Part shown: one piece after another, positions 1 through 12,448 of the stretch
Position numbering within the stretch: the stretch's first letter is position 1
Layout of the letters: every line of letters starts with the position of its first letter
The notes under the pieces: model-generated
What the model was told of the DNA's origin: nothing
What the model saw: only the letters and a program-made list of their open reading frames with translations
The model's database searches: none
Assembly (NCBI GenBank): GCA_038373885.1
Contig: JAWZYV010019444.1
Coordinates: 248,001-312,000 of the forward strand
Direction of reading: 5' to 3'
DNA: 64,000 bases
Source: Cheiracanthium punctorium
Lineage: Eukaryota; Arthropoda; Arachnida; Araneae; Cheiracanthiidae
Translations under genes and position numbers: made by a program

Positions 1-25
1 ATGTGAATATTTTTTCAGTTATTTG

Positions 26-120
26 GTGCTTATTTTTAGATTTTTAGTGCATATTTTTAGATTTTTAGTGCATATTTTTAGATTTTTTGATGCATATTTT
101 CTCACTTTTTAAGTGCATAT
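26..120. repeat. Minisatellite, 21-22 bp unit
   Basis: Three to four head-to-tail units begin with GTGC at 26, 47 and 68, each followed by a T-rich run, AGA and another T run. A degenerate unit follows to about 120. The array may continue outside the window, since it lies near the left edge. It is non-coding. Confidence 0.75.
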
Positions 121-331
121 AATACGCGGTCTAGTGATTAGAAAAATTCTTACTGATGTAAAAATTCAGGTCTACTCGATATAGTGGGGAGTGAATGCTA
201 CACTCAGAGTTAAAAAAATAATGGAATTGACTTAGTTCCTCTCAACACAGCTCCATGTGGACGGGGATTTTCTGAAATAAACAGAGTTAAAATTGCCTTT
301 CGTTCGCCAGTCCAAGAAGTATCGTTTAGAT

Positions 332-703
332 CAGTGTTTCTCTTTTTTGATTGACAGCACACTGAAATTATTTGCGGCACACCTGAATATAAAAATTGCA
401 AAAGTTGTATGATACATAAATTTACATAAGTATAAAAAAATTACTTATTTGCAAAAAAATATTAATAAAAGGGCTGAGCCGGTTTGTCATGGGTGTTGGC
501 TGCAAACAGCTCTTCACAAAATTGGCAGAACGTTTTTCCATGCTATGAAATAAAAGTTTCACGCTTCATACTGTATATAGCTCAGTGAAAATGAACAATG
601 CAGCCCATGATAAATAGAAAATGTCATGTCGCTGATATGACACCACGCAGTTTTAATAATTTTTCAATAACCCTCGCGGCGGCTCACAGGTTGAGAAACA
701 CTG
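332..703. mobile_element. Non-autonomous hAT element (372 bp)
   Basis: The left end reads CAGTGTTTCTC and the right end GGTTGAGAAACACTG, which is its inverted form. The copy is flanked by a perfect 8-bp direct repeat GTTTAGAT at 324-331 and 704-711. CAGnGnTTCTCAACC termini and 8-bp duplications are typical of hAT-Charlie-type elements. No long open frame survives, so the copy is a deletion derivative or a decayed transposase gene. Confidence 0.88.
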
Positions 704-793
704 GTTTAGATGATCTAATGAAGATGAAATGTAATGGAGTGTCCATTAACGAGTATGACCCAGGTGCAGCTATAACCCTGAGGTAGATAAGAC

Positions 794-990
794 CCTGAGC
801 AAGAGCATGGCAGATGGCTGAAATGTGAAGGTCCAGGGTTCTGGCTTACACCGTAAGTGTCGATGTTACGGTCTGGAGTTTTGGGCGGTACTCTCCAGGT
901 GTAACGCGAATACGCATTAGAACGCTTTAAGGAGTCCCCCCCCCGCCCCCTAGGCAGATATCCCTCGTGTAGATTTGCCTAAACATATTA
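794..990 (+). mobile_element. tRNA-derived SINE, copy 1
   Basis: This copy matches a family with six recognisable copies here. A degenerate tRNA-like head has its B-box region at GAAGGTCCAGGGTTC. It is followed by a body with the block GTCTGGAGTTTTGGGCGG, then a TCCAGGTGTAACGCGAATACGC block, and a tail with GGCAGATATCCCTCGTGTAGA. The A-box part is eroded. A poly-C run sits in the tail. It is non-coding. Confidence 0.7.
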
Positions 991-2639
991 CACTCACACA
1001 TATATATTCTGTGTTGGGATGATACGAAAGAAAAAGAGGCATAATACATATACGCATTATGGAGAGTATGTATTATTTTTGCTTTTTTCCCCCCATCTTC
1101 TCTTTTTTTCATCTTTTTTTTTCTTTGCATATAAAAAATGTAAATGCCATTCATTATCATTTACTAATTGTCTGGCAGTAAACAAAATTAAGCTGAATGG
1201 ATTTAAAATCCTATCATGAATTACTCAATTTAAAATCCTTATTATTTATGAAATAAAGATTTTCAGTTAGGCGAGGATTATCTTGAACCCATGTTGAACC
1301 TACTCGCTCTCATCATTAGAAAGATGCAACGGGGAGACTCGCAACGCCAGACCCCAGCGGAGCATGCACAGAAACACGCTGGGAAGCAACATAGATCGTA
1401 AAAGGAGAGTATTTTCCGTTGCGTCTTTCTAATGCGCTTAACTGCAGAAGGGAGGCGATCTGCCACTGTGTTTTAGTTCTGTTTGTTAGTTAGTTGTTTT
1501 TAATTATCTGAACATGCAAAAAGATAGTTTTGGCTTAAATTTTATGGCTTAAAATAAAAACAAAGTAATATAAATTTAATAAATATGGGGATAATCAAAC
1601 AAACTTCGTATTTTAATTTTTAAATGCGCTATTATTTTTATTGTAATATGTACTCTAATTGCACATATATGGTTTAAATGAATTTTTTAAGACAAAAAAA
1701 AGTTTCGATAAATTATTTGTGATAATTTATTAATACTTTCCGTGCATGCACACGAACACACCAGTAAAAATATATACATTTAAATAAATATATATTTGAC
1801 AATACACACAGAAAAATTTTTACTTAAAGAATTCAATGTCTAAGCAACAGGATTGAAAATAAAATATTTCAAGGGCCTTATGAATTTTTAAGAAGAGGTT
1901 TAGAGTTTTCATTCAATCATTATAAATATTTAAAATGCTTCATCTTTCGTTTTTTCCTCTGCCGTTTCTGGAGGAAAAAATCCTTCGAAATTTGCTTTCG
2001 CAGATTGCTTTTCTTGGTAGCATAAAAAAACTATAAATAGCTGGCTTTTCTTTGGATTGCAGAAGTTAAATTTGTGTAACTATTATTTAAACACAAATAA
2101 CAAGAACAAAATAAAATATAAGGACTCGTAGGTTTAAAGTATATACCTATTATTTCTATACTTAGTAGTTTTAAATTTTTGTCGGGCTTTGCTATAGTTG
2201 CATAAATAATTAAACAAACACGCTTTTTAAAAAGTCAAATAAAACATTTTATTCATGCAAAACAGGAGAAAGTACTATTAGCAAGTAGGAAAACATTATT
2301 AGAAAAAGATAATAAAAACGAAAATGTGTGAAACACAGGCGTGCCGTTTTATGGAATTGTAGAGAGTTGGTGATCCTCAAAAATTTGCTATTTATTTAAC
2401 AGATTATAGATAATTAAATTTTTATCTTATGACTCCGATCCAACAGTTAAACCACCAGTAAAGTCGAGTTTGACTTGTTTGCTCTCATCGTTGAAATGCA
2501 GCAGCGGAGAGAACTCCCCTTCAATGACCAGCGTTGCTTAGGAGCAGGGTGTTTGGGATGAATTAAAATCACACTGTTGGGCTTGCGCAGTTCCAGCGGA
2601 GAATTCAAAAAGACTCATGCTCGGAACTTTTCCTGTGTT
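991..2639. other. AT-rich non-coding DNA with faint repeat debris
   Basis: No convincing gene was seen. Short open frames around 1019-1219 are low-complexity and splice-signal-free. Two blocks, near 1295-1345 and 2475-2525, share a pattern CTCTCATC-TTnAAA-GATGCA-CGG-GAGA, also seen near 28305-28355. They are probably remnants of one old interspersed repeat. Confidence 0.5.
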
Positions 2640-2737
2640 CAAGATAGAGATTAAATCAACAGGGAAAAAAAAATGACTCTTCTCTGATGCTGATGAAACC
2701 CCTTCTCCCCATTGAAATTTTTCTGCATCCGCCACTG
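2640..2737. mobile_element. Right end of a decayed hAT-like element
   Basis: The block ends in GCATCCGCCACTG, the inverse of the CAGTGGCGGA terminus of the intact element at 2970. The stretch before it (CCCCTTCTCCCC, then ATTGAAATTTTTCTGC) resembles the block ending at 15303. No matching left end or target duplication was found, so the left boundary is arbitrary. Confidence 0.4.
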
Positions 2738-2969
2738 TAAAATAGAATGAGATGATCCTGAAATTTGAGTTCATTATGTTTTAATTTAATCTGAACTTAA
2801 AATTTAAATGCGAATTACAACGAACAGAACAGTAATTACTTAAATAAATTATTATACGCTTTATAATTTATTTTAAATAACTTCTGATAAAAAAAGCTAA
2901 TTTCATCTGAAAATGTTTTGGAAGGGGAATAGCACGAGATTTCGAGCTTGATCTCAATCAGTTGAAGAT

Positions 2970-3234
2970 CAGTGGCGGACTCAGAAATTTGCCTTTTTTG
3001 GCAAGGGCTAATTCGTAAAAAGAGTTTATTTGACCCAAACAAAATGTAGAATAAAGCAAAATGTTTATGAAGCAACTTAACTTTTTTTCGGAGGCGCTAT
3101 TTTATTAAAAAAAGCTCATTTGACTTAAATACGGTGTACCAGTGTACAATAAAGTTAATGTTATCCGTAAGCGATGTTTCTTTGGAGGGGGGAGGGGGTG
3201 AAGCTTCCTAGGTCCTCCTCTGGATCCAACACTG
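2970..3234. mobile_element. Non-autonomous hAT element (265 bp)
   Basis: The left end is CAGTGGCGGACTCAGA and the right end TCTGGATCCAACACTG. They are imperfect inverted repeats. A perfect 8-bp target duplication TTGAAGAT lies at 2962-2969 and 3235-3242. The right part contains a G-rich stretch of the kind that trails many arthropod hAT MITEs. No transposase frame is visible. Confidence 0.87.
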
Positions 3235-3318
3235 TTGAAGATTCGTTTATAGTGAAACAACAACAACAACAATAACGCTAGAGCTTCAATAACATTCCTT
3301 CCTCTCTCCCTCCTGCCC

Positions 3319-3520
3319 AGCATGGCTAAATGGTTAAAGACACTGGCCATGGTAGACGGCTGAAATGTGAAGGTCCCGGGTTCAGCCATCAATCTAACGG
3401 TCTGGAGTTTTGGGCGGTTTTCTTCAGATGTAACGTGAATACGCTTTAGCAACCCCTCAAAAAGTTTTACGCTCAAGGTACCCCTCCTCAGGCAGATAGC
3501 CCTCGAGTAAATTTGTCTTA
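3319..3520 (+). mobile_element. tRNA-derived SINE, copy 2
   Basis: This is the best full-length copy. The A-box-like region is ATGGCTAAATGGTTAAAGAC and the B-box-like region GAAGGTCCCGGGTTCAG. The family body follows (GTCTGGAGTTTTGGGCGG, then a TTCAGATGTAACGTGAATACGC block), and the tail has GGCAGATAGCCCTCGAGTAAA. The head resembles tRNA-Ser/Leu-class genes, whose A box begins TGGCnGAGTGG. It is not a functional tRNA, because it lacks paired stems. Confidence 0.8.
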
Positions 3521-3563
3521 AGGCGTAATCCCATCCAATCTCTCCCTCCCTTGCTCTTTAAGT

Positions 3564-3890
3564 CAGAGGTTCTCAACCCCCCCCCCCCCCCAAGAAAGGC
3601 TAACTTACGGTGGCGCCCCCCACTCACATTTTTCAGCATACTTTCAGTTTTTTAATCTTTAACAATGAACATTTACTCGAATTTTCTACAAAATAATGTT
3701 ATTAGCAAAGTTAGAATGAACATTTTAAGCGAAAATGAATATATTTTTGAGTAAAAATGAGAATAAATAAGATGATTTTTTAAAAAAATGCATCACTACT
3801 TGCTCTTTGGGTTTTCTCGCGCCCCCCCCCCCCCCTGCAAACGCTATTCGCCCCCCTTGAGGGGCGCTCCCCACAGGTTGAGAAACGCTG
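3564..3890. mobile_element. Non-autonomous hAT element (327 bp)
   Basis: The left terminus CAGAGGTTCTCAACC and right terminus GGTTGAGAAACGCTG are inverted repeats. The flanking octamers CTTTAAGT (3556-3563) and CTGTAAGT (3891-3898) match at 7 of 8 positions. Long poly-C runs lie near both ends, so the termini are strongly C-rich outside an AT-rich core. It is related at its termini to the element at 332-703. Confidence 0.87.
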
Positions 3891-3898
3891 CTGTAAGT

Positions 3899-6451
3899 CC
3901 TCCCCGCCCCTTCTGAATGCTCCAGAAATACCAGAGAATCTCGGTCTGTTGAAAAGAATGCTAACTTAACCATTTGACTTAAAAAGTCCGTTTCTTCGAA
4001 GACAGCACGCGAAAGACTCATTATGCAAATGATGAAAAAAAATAAAATTATAAGCAGCAGTCAATGAGAGGAGGCTTGTTACGAGTGATCGCCAATAATT
4101 ACTGAAGCATGGACTGTTTTGTCGTCCTTGACGCATTTTTGGACAGTTGCATCATGCCGTGACGCATGCTCCTAGTTTATTGACTCGTTAACACATTTGA
4201 GTGCCACAGAATAAGTGTGTGTGTCTGAGGATCCAAACAAAATGATAGTGAAAAAGAGAACGCACAGCGAAAAAATTTTTGTTTTTAATCAAAAATAATT
4301 CAACTGTAATAGCTTCTGGGAAGAAATTATGAAGGTCTTAGGTCACACCCCTGAACGATAAGTAGCCCTTTGTCTGCTGGTATTTGAGGAGCAAAAAGAA
4401 AAAAAGAAATAGTAAATTATTTTTTAATTATACTTTATTAAAATTTCCGTAGTACCTATGAATGATGTTCTGAGTATATAAAAGGCATTTCTAGAAAATT
4501 CTAATGCTTACTAAAATTATTACTATTTTATACTAATTGCTATTAATCTAACTCAGGCATATGCAATCAAAAATAATTATTCACATTTATTTTAATTTTA
4601 AAAGAAGGTACTTTTCCTGACACTTGAGAAAACTTCGGGAAAATAAACCATAACGTACAACAGTATATTTCTAATCTAATAATTTAATCCATGTGAAAGT
4701 TTGCAAAATGATTCATTTTCTTCTTATTATTATTAATGCATTTATTTTGTAATACAATAAATGTAGAGAAAAAAGCTTGACTTCTTCGTAGCAAGATAAT
4801 AATCATTGCTTATTTTTTAATTCTCTGACTTATAGACTTTAGTGTGGGAAAAAATTTGAAATTTGTTGTACAAGCCTGTAGATATCTGACAACGTATGAA
4901 TTCAGCTAAGAGCACTTATTTTCAGATTTCGTTGTTATTCTTTTTAATTTCAGAAAATTTTGAATTTCATTTTATCGAAAAATAACCAGTGCAAAAGAAA
5001 TTAATGAAATGAAGCCCTATTTGAGAATCTTGTGCTCAAATTTTTAATCTTTTTTGGAGTAATGGCGGTAAAAGTTTTAAATTGGAGTGGTTACCCGGAA
5101 TTTTTAAAAAATCAGCGAATCAGTGATCAGGAACTATGTAGTAGGATGCCCATTTTAGACAAAAATCTACAAAATTTTCTTTTTATTAAGGAAAAATGAA
5201 AGTATAGCCAATTGGCTATGGTATTCACTGTACGGTTAATTATGTAATTAGAGACTCTGTATTTACGAAAAAGAAAATTGAAATAGAAAAGTTAAGAATT
5301 TAATGAAAAAAATCTCATACATTGTTTGAAAATACACAGTAAAATACTTCCAGAATTCATTTCTGATAAATGCACTAGTATGAATAATATTTAGAAAATA
5401 ATTTAATAAATTTTTGTGCTTATGCATAACAAACTGATATATTGTAAACAAAGATGAAAAGTTTATTACGTGTGTGTGTTAATTCCTAAACTTACATACT
5501 TCACAGATAGAAAAATACTCTATGTTATTTTAAAAATATAAAAAACGCAGTTCGTTTCTATTTGTGAACTGTTAAAAGCCTAGGTGTTTGTTTCCATAAA
5601 ATTTATGTTATTTTGATTGGTCGAAGCAGAAATAGTAAAGATATAGGAACGTGATCATCAGTTCAAAGTGAAAGAAGCTGGGATTTTGTATCCAAAGAAA
5701 ACTGGCTTCCCATGGGGATGTCTAAAAATAGACTGTAGGCAGTTAATTCTATAAGCCTTCGAAGTAGTCACGTATTTAATGTATTCTCTCTTTGAAAGAA
5801 ATGTTTTAAGCCCTTAACAGTCGTATTATTTTCAAGAAAACAGTCATGAAAGTGCCCAATTTTTTTATTCCACAATACTGTATAAAAATAAGCGCATGTA
5901 CAATATATGTACTCATTTTAAGAAGTTGGACATTTTTTTTAGCGAGAAAAAGAGAAAAAGTTAAATTTCTAGGAAAAGCCAACATTAAGGGTTATGATGA
6001 CTGAATGTGTGTTTTGTAACAAGCAGGGAATCATTAAAAATATATGTTTTAAACACTGAAGGAGAATTTTATCAAACTTACTTCGTAAAATAAATAAATA
6101 TTCGTAAAGTTTTCTTTGAACATAAGTAAAAAATGGGACTTAAGATTGCACAATGCATATCACAAATGGAAGTATTTGAGTACTGCTACCATCTATTCAA
6201 AAATGAACTATCTCCGAAGTTAAAAGTAGTCTGGCATTGCCATCTGTTGATATATAAATGATATATAAAAAAATCCATACATAATTGAAAAGCTCTTAAC
6301 TTTCTGGCGCATAACGTTTGAGCACTATTGCCGGAAATATGACTGCTATGAGAAACAGTCTGAGAAAGCTTAGCTGGTGATTTTGAAGCGAGCGAAGCTT
6401 ATGGGGGTGGATCCGAAAAACATTTCATGACTTTTGGCTAAAAAATGTATA
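3899..6451. other. AT-rich non-coding DNA, nothing recognised
   Basis: Apart from simple A/T runs, I see no repeat boundaries, splice-flanked open frames or RNA genes in this stretch. Confidence 0.5.
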
Positions 6452-6915
6452 CAGGGCTTGACTAAGACACTCAGGGGGCCTAGGCCAAACAACTTTTCGA
6501 GCCCCTGTGCGAACATACCTTGCTGACACTTATAGTTGCAGGGTACAAATATTAGTTGGCAGTCGTGTACATGAAATGGGGCTGGAATGATTCCAGTCCT
6601 CCCCTTAAGAAAAAATTTTTAACTTAAAAGTCCTGAAATTTTTAATGCGCAAAAGTTATGCTTCAAACGACATCATGTCGATAAATGTTTCATGTTAGAA
6701 TGCTTTGGATCTTAACATGACCCAGAATTTTGTAAATAGACACTTTTGTATGGCGGCATGTGTTGTAAACGTGCATCTTCTTATTTTTTTGTAATTGATG
6801 TATTTATGCTAATATTTTAAGTATAAAACTTAAGCTATTTTAATAATTTCAGGGTCCGCCCAAACTCGATGGCCCTAGGCGAGGCTTAGTTGGCCTGTGC
6901 GATAATCAGGCCCTG
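6452..6915. mobile_element. Non-autonomous hAT element (464 bp)
   Basis: The left end is CAGGGCTTGACTAAGACACT. The right end, read inward, is CAGGGCCTGATTATCGCACA followed by AGGCCAAC. Both subterminal regions carry GCCTAGG-type blocks. The target duplication is AATGTATA (6444-6451) against AGTGTATA (6916-6923), one mismatch. Such CAGGGC(C/T)TGA termini are seen in hAT groups of arthropods. The interior is AT-rich and non-coding. Confidence 0.85.
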
Positions 6916-6974
6916 AGTGTATACGCTAAAAAAATTTTCGATTCTAATCATCACCAATTATTTGCAGCATTCTG

Positions 6975-7095
6975 TTAAATGTTTTAACCTTAAATGTTAA
7001 TGTTAAATGTTTTAACGTTAAATGTTAAATGAATATGTAATGTTAAATGTTTTAACCTTACTATGAATAATGTTAAATGTTTAAACCTTACTATG
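6975..7095. repeat. Tandem repeat built on ATGTTAAATGTTTTAACC
   Basis: Several irregular units of ATGTTAAATGTTTTAACCTT follow one another, the last two separated by CTATGAATA/CTATGAAAA spacers. The unit length varies, which suggests slippage. It is non-coding. Confidence 0.75.
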
Positions 7096-8617
7096 AAAAA
7101 TCTTTCATACTAAGGTTAAGATGAATATTTAAGTATAAATACGTAAATAAAAATGTTAGATGTAAGCCATAATTCGTCATATATACAAGTTTTCTTCTAC
7201 TAACATTAATAAACTAACTTAAAAAATGATAAATGGTCATGAGACATTTTTAAATTTTTATGATTTTCCTTCCTGTTCTCGTCATATTTAATAATGAGTT
7301 GATTTTTCAATAAAGAAAACTATCATCTGTTAAATGCAAGAACACATAACAAGAACATGTGTATTTTTTCATATTAGTTATGGATATGTAAAATTAATAA
7401 AATAGCGCAGCTTAGTAAAAAGCTTCATCTTTTAAATATTGTATACACAAAAATCTTTAAAATTATACTAACAATCGTATTAAAAATATCTGTTTCGGCG
7501 GCAAAAGAACTTAATAAGAAATTTTTAAATAATTTTTTACTAAAAACTACTCAAATGTATATTTAATTACACATTTTCCCATCTACATTTCCAATTAATT
7601 AACCTCAATAGGAAATTCCTTTCCTGTGATATAAAGGCAGACTAAAGACAAGACTGACAAAGGGCATATATGTATGCACACAGACGATTTCTTTGATGAA
7701 ACAAATATTTGCATGGCAGGGTACAAAGAGATAAATTGAGGTAGTACGTTATATAAATCGAAGTAAAGAGAAACGTGTTTAACTCCAAAGAAATATTAAT
7801 TATTTCTGATTATTAGCTAAAATTTTTATCAACCTGATATATTTAATGGAATGAAAGCAATAAAAACAATGTAATGTAATACAGTCAAATTTATCTTAAA
7901 CGTATTCATCATTAATTTAAAACTTATCTTGGAAGAAAAAATTTTTAGTCCCATGAGTTTAGGTTTCTCGGATGTACACTTTTATTCAAGGGGCACCTGG
8001 ATTTAACGAGAAAGTTTTAATCCTTTTAAGACATACGTTACTGTACTATTATATTAAATTACATAACAACTTTTTTACAAAATATTTTACATCATTACTA
8101 AATATCTAAAAGTAAATCAACAACAAATTTTTTAAAATGTATTTTTTTAAATTATCCTGTTAACAGAATCTTCTTTTTTCCTTTAAACGCTGCTTGCCAT
8201 ATGTGTGTTTATACAAAACTATTTATTTTCCCTGACTAGAAAAATAGAATTTTTGAGCATTTTACAAAATGTCTAATAAGACTACGAAAATATGTTTAGT
8301 AATAAGCAATTTATTTCAGAGTGATATCACTAAATTTAATTGATTCAGAATCATGATATTAAAGTTCATTTGTTATGTTTTGATAAGTGGTCTTTTTTGA
8401 AAAACGCCGACTTTTCTACTGCAATAGTCATTGTTGAATGAAAACAAGAATCTGAGAAAGGCAATTAAGTGTTTTAAAAATCTCAATTACACTTTATACA
8501 AATTTCCACGAAATGGGGTGCATAATAGAAGGCAAGACACATTTTAAGACGAATGAAAATAATTATAAAATTTCAAAAGCATAACCTAGTTTCGTTATTT
8601 CAAGATATATCAGAGAC
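7096..8617. other. AT-rich non-coding DNA, nothing recognised
   Basis: No gene, repeat boundary or RNA structure was identified. The stretch is dominated by A/T runs with frequent stops in all frames. Confidence 0.5.
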
Positions 8618-8624
8618 ATGCCCG

Positions 8625-9016
8625 TAGAGATGAGTTCGGGCTCATTTTTTGAAGCCCGAGACCGCCCGAGCCCGAGGACTTTTAATCCGAGCCCGCCCGA
8701 GCCCGAGCAATATTATTAAATTTGAAGCCAGAGCCCGAAATTTCAGCTAAAGACAAATAAATTTAACTACTTCATTAATAGGATACAATAAATTTTGGAG
8801 CTTCACACACCTTCTAGTCCCCCGTGCCGCTATTTTTTAAAATAAGTACGTCTATTTATCCCATGAATCACTTTTTAAAATCTGTTTCAAGGAGTATGTT
8901 CAACAAAGGAGAAATTTTTCACGAGCCCGAGCCCGCTCGAGCCCGAACGCAATCGTGAATTACAGAGCCCGAGCCCGAGTCGGGCCCGGGCTCGGGCTGA
9001 GCCCGTCTCATCTCTA
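8625..9016. mobile_element. hAT-like MITE with GCCCGA-rich ends (392 bp)
   Basis: The ends are TAGAGATGAGTTCGGGCTC and the inverse of it, GAGCCCGTCTCATCTCTA. The exact heptamer ATGCCCG flanks it at 8618-8624 and 9017-9023, close to the 8-bp duplication of hAT elements. Both subterminal zones (about 100 bp each) consist of tandem GAGCCCGAGCCCG-like hexamer arrays. The core between them is AT-rich. Confidence 0.85.
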
Positions 9017-9023
9017 ATGCCCG

Positions 9024-11920
9024 GTATTCACTAGAAAAGTTGAAACGCTGTATTTGTTATAATGATGACATATTTTTAATTTTAAAAAGCCAATTTTGAA
9101 AAATGTCTAGATGGAGGTGGATGGAAAAATAATCCTTTCAAATTACAAAATTCCAAAGAAATCAAGGAATAAGAAACGCAAGGAATAAGAAATGAACAGA
9201 ATGCTGACACCAATTGATTCAAATAAAATATTTTAGTTGCATTAAATTTTCAACTTCTTAGACAGTCGAGTGCTATGAAAAATAAACAAAAATTACCATA
9301 TCAATTAAAGCACACTAACAGACATTGGAAAATATTTTATGATTTTAAAAATTGAATTCAAATATTTTAATAAGAACTTTCTAATTAATAATTTCTATGA
9401 AGAAATGAATTCAAAGAATAACTCAAACTGAGCTCTTTCAATCCAGTGAACATGTCACTTGCTAAGTTAAAGATAAACAATCTTTAATTACAACTTAACG
9501 AGTTTGATTTTTAAACGTTGCATGAGATTGATTTTTACTTGCATAGTATTTTCCTTCAAAGAGAAATAAATATTAAACGATTTGTGGCATTTTCTAATCA
9601 AAATTTTCTAAAAATTTAAGTTTGTTGATTTTTGTTTTCAGTAATCTTAAATTTTTCAATCATAGCCAGTTTACTAATGACAGTGAAAAAAAAAATTGTC
9701 TAAAATTACTTTGATAAAAATAATAGGAGAATATTATGCTATGAAACTAGAAAATTTAATTAATGACGAAGAAAATGTTTTTAATTTTAACATTAATTAG
9801 TAACTCTAAACAAAATGTTAATTAATCAACATTAGTGTCATTATCATTAAATGTACTATATAAATTTTGTGTGGCGTAAGAAAAGTTATAAATTTTTGTA
9901 ATAGAAGAAATAGAAAAACTGTATCTTGAAATAATGGTTAATCTATTTCATATTTATTGCATGTTAACTTTAACAAAATTCAACAGAAAGTACACTTTTA
10001 TGATTTGAAAATAACAATTAAGTATGTGCCAAAAACTTTTTTTACGAAATAATTTTTTTCTTTATATAACCTAGGATAACTAATTGAAATAGTGAATGCA
10101 GAAATAAGAATTATTTCCTATTTCTGAAAAAAGAGTACTCTAATTTAATTCCTTTTTTTAAGTCCCTAAGCTCCAAAGGAAAAAAAAAGAGCTAAATTGG
10201 ATAAAGTAGTTCAGTCAAAGCTCAGCTAATGAGAGTGTCACAAGGTAATACTACACACACAAAATAAATTCATTTTTTCTCATCAACATTGCTATTTTAT
10301 AAAGACAATAAAGCTTACACTGAATAGTAGGTGCAATTAAAACAATGCATTACTACGCAGAACAATTGGGTTTTGAGAACAGCAATAAATAAGAATTTCC
10401 AATTATCTTTGTTGGAAATAAAACTCCGTATCGATTGAAAAGTAAAATTTTTCTGCTAGTTTTTAGATGACTGGAGTGTTACGGGCACCAGTTTTTACAG
10501 TCAATTGAGCTGCTGTTTATTACTACTATTACTGAAAATTTAATATGATTTGTTCATTAACATATACATTTAATTAATTTTTTATCTCATTTCAGACATT
10601 ATTTAGATCATATTTTATTAATGCAACATGAGCATGTTCATGTTCAATAAAAAGTGTTTGTTTTATTATTTCATTTTAAAGACTAACACAGCAAACTAAA
10701 AGAATATTTCTCCAGAATGAGATAAAACTTGCGATTTTCATGAAAGAAATAACGTATTTTTAAAGGTACTTAATAGCCTCACAAATCCTGTTACTGCGTT
10801 TTTTCAGATTGCTTACAATCGATTATGCAGCAACCAGTTTTGAAACTCTTTCATTCAACTCTCATCATCAACATTTAAAGTCTTTGCAAATGTGCAACTG
10901 TACATTATATGATTTCGTTTTATGAATTACTAATATGTGCTGTAAAAATACAGGGAGGGAAGAAAATAAAGAACAGAAGGAGGATAGTTTTAGTTCAAAG
11001 TGGTGTAAAATCAAAGGAACAGTACTGTTTTATTTCAGAAAATATTTTCTAATATAAAATGTGTAGTGTAAATTTTACTTTAACGAAATATTAAAACTAC
11101 TATATAACTGCATATTAAAACTGAACTGAACGAGATCTCAATAGCAATCCTCGCTTTTCACTGATTGAATTTTATTAATTTTGAAAGATCAGAGAATAAA
11201 TGAAAATTCACTGTAATAATAATATCCCCTAATATTATAATAAAATTCAATTTTAGCTTCTAAAATAATGAATGTATTTCAGAATTTTTATAACAAAAAA
11301 TATTTACAAAAAGCTCGTAAGTGTTTAGGAATACTAATATAGTCCTTAAACATAGATGTTAGGTTTCACTCTAGGGTAATGGAGCTTTAAAATTGAGGTA
11401 AACAAGGTATAAGAAAAAAATTAAAATATCTTAAAAATTAAACCATATATAAATTTACCAACAACACCCCCCCTTCCCAAAATTAAAAATATATACAATG
11501 AATACTGCATATGTAGGTATAAGCAGATTACTTCTGTGATAAATTAAAATTCAAGATGCTGGATTTTTTAATCTTTTATTCTAGGTGTCTCACTCAAAAT
11601 GTCTAGGTTTAGTGTTTCAGAAAATAAAATCAGAACTACTCAACTCTTGGACTTCCATAAATAATTACCGAGATAGCTTTTGGAGAAACTAATCTCAGTT
11701 ATGATTATTCATAATGCCTCATTTTAAAGGAAAGAGGTTTAATATATTTATATTCAATGCATTTTTTTGATTTGATAAATCCCGCAAAAGCATATTCATT
11801 GAAACCTCGCCAATTCTTTCGGCATGATAAATGAGTGTACCACGCACGCAATCCTTATGCAAAAGTATACCCATATCCACAGGAATCTAATAAATGAATC
11901 CTACCAGCCACTGCTTCTCT
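9024..11920. other. AT-rich non-coding DNA, nothing recognised
   Basis: About 2.9 kb with no open frame of note and no recognised repeat. A short poly-C patch lies near 11467. Confidence 0.5.
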
Positions 11921-11924
11921 GCTC

Positions 11925-11943
11925 TTGACGTCAAATATAAAGG
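11925..11943 (+). promoter_or_regulatory. Candidate CRE plus TATA-like box
   Basis: The palindrome TTGACGTCAA at 11925-11934 contains a full CRE core (TGACGTCA). It runs directly into AAATATAAAGG, a TATA-like sequence. The following 150 bp are less AT-rich than the surroundings. It lies about 340 bp upstream of the candidate exon at 12282 and on the same strand. Motifs of this size also occur by chance, so promoter activity is inferred only. Confidence 0.3.
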
Positions 11944-12281
11944 AATGCCCCCTCTATTGCTATAATCCATCAACGAAAGCGCCATTAATGTCAAGCGAAA
12001 CAAAAACACACGTACAGATAGAATGCTAGATAACAATGGACCCAGAGGAGATATTTACAAGAAAAGCGTTCTGAGTCACAACCAGAGTAATACAAGAGGT
12101 TAATTTTTTATACTTGCGATCGTCTCTGGCATTTATTGAAGTGTGATAGTATACTGATAAAAAGTTAATGTTTGTTCAAAGGTCAAGGAAATAATTTCTA
12201 GAAATAAGTGATTAGACTTAGAAGGTTTCGGCTGTTTATAGTTTTAAATAAGCGACAATTTTTTTCTTCTCTTTTTAATAG

Positions 12282-12448
12282 TCGTGTCAGCGGCCTACTG
12301 TAGGCTTGACAGCAGAGTGCAGCAGATATTGGGCATTTCATTATTGGAAAGCTTATTAGACAGACCAACTTTGTCCTTTATGTATCATCTCCTAATTTTG
12401 AGCCAATTCCAGATCAGAGACATAGCACCTGGATTGGCGCGCCCAAAG
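12282..12448 (+). CDS. Candidate coding exon, unknown protein
   Basis: The segment is preceded by a long pyrimidine tract ending in TTTTTAATAG, a good 3' splice acceptor. It is followed by CCCAAAG|GTATCG, a usable donor. Between them 2 nt plus 55 codons are open in one frame; the frame stays open to a stop at 12617-12619. The peptide has a leucine-rich middle (GISLLESLL), a block DRPTLSFMYHLLILSQFQ and ends near LARPK. I do not recognise the family. The region to about 12640 is visibly richer in GC than its surroundings, which favours function, but a decayed element is possible. It could be a terminal exon if the donor is not used. Confidence 0.3.

Noticed and set aside
26..120. CRISPR-like array of regularly spaced repeats.
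   Set aside because: Units are directly adjacent with no unique spacers and the context is eukaryotic. It is an ordinary minisatellite.
3105..4021. Several minus-strand open frames of 60-123 codons.
   Set aside because: They run across hAT termini, poly-C tracts and a SINE. Glycine/proline runs come from poly-C/poly-G, not from a protein.
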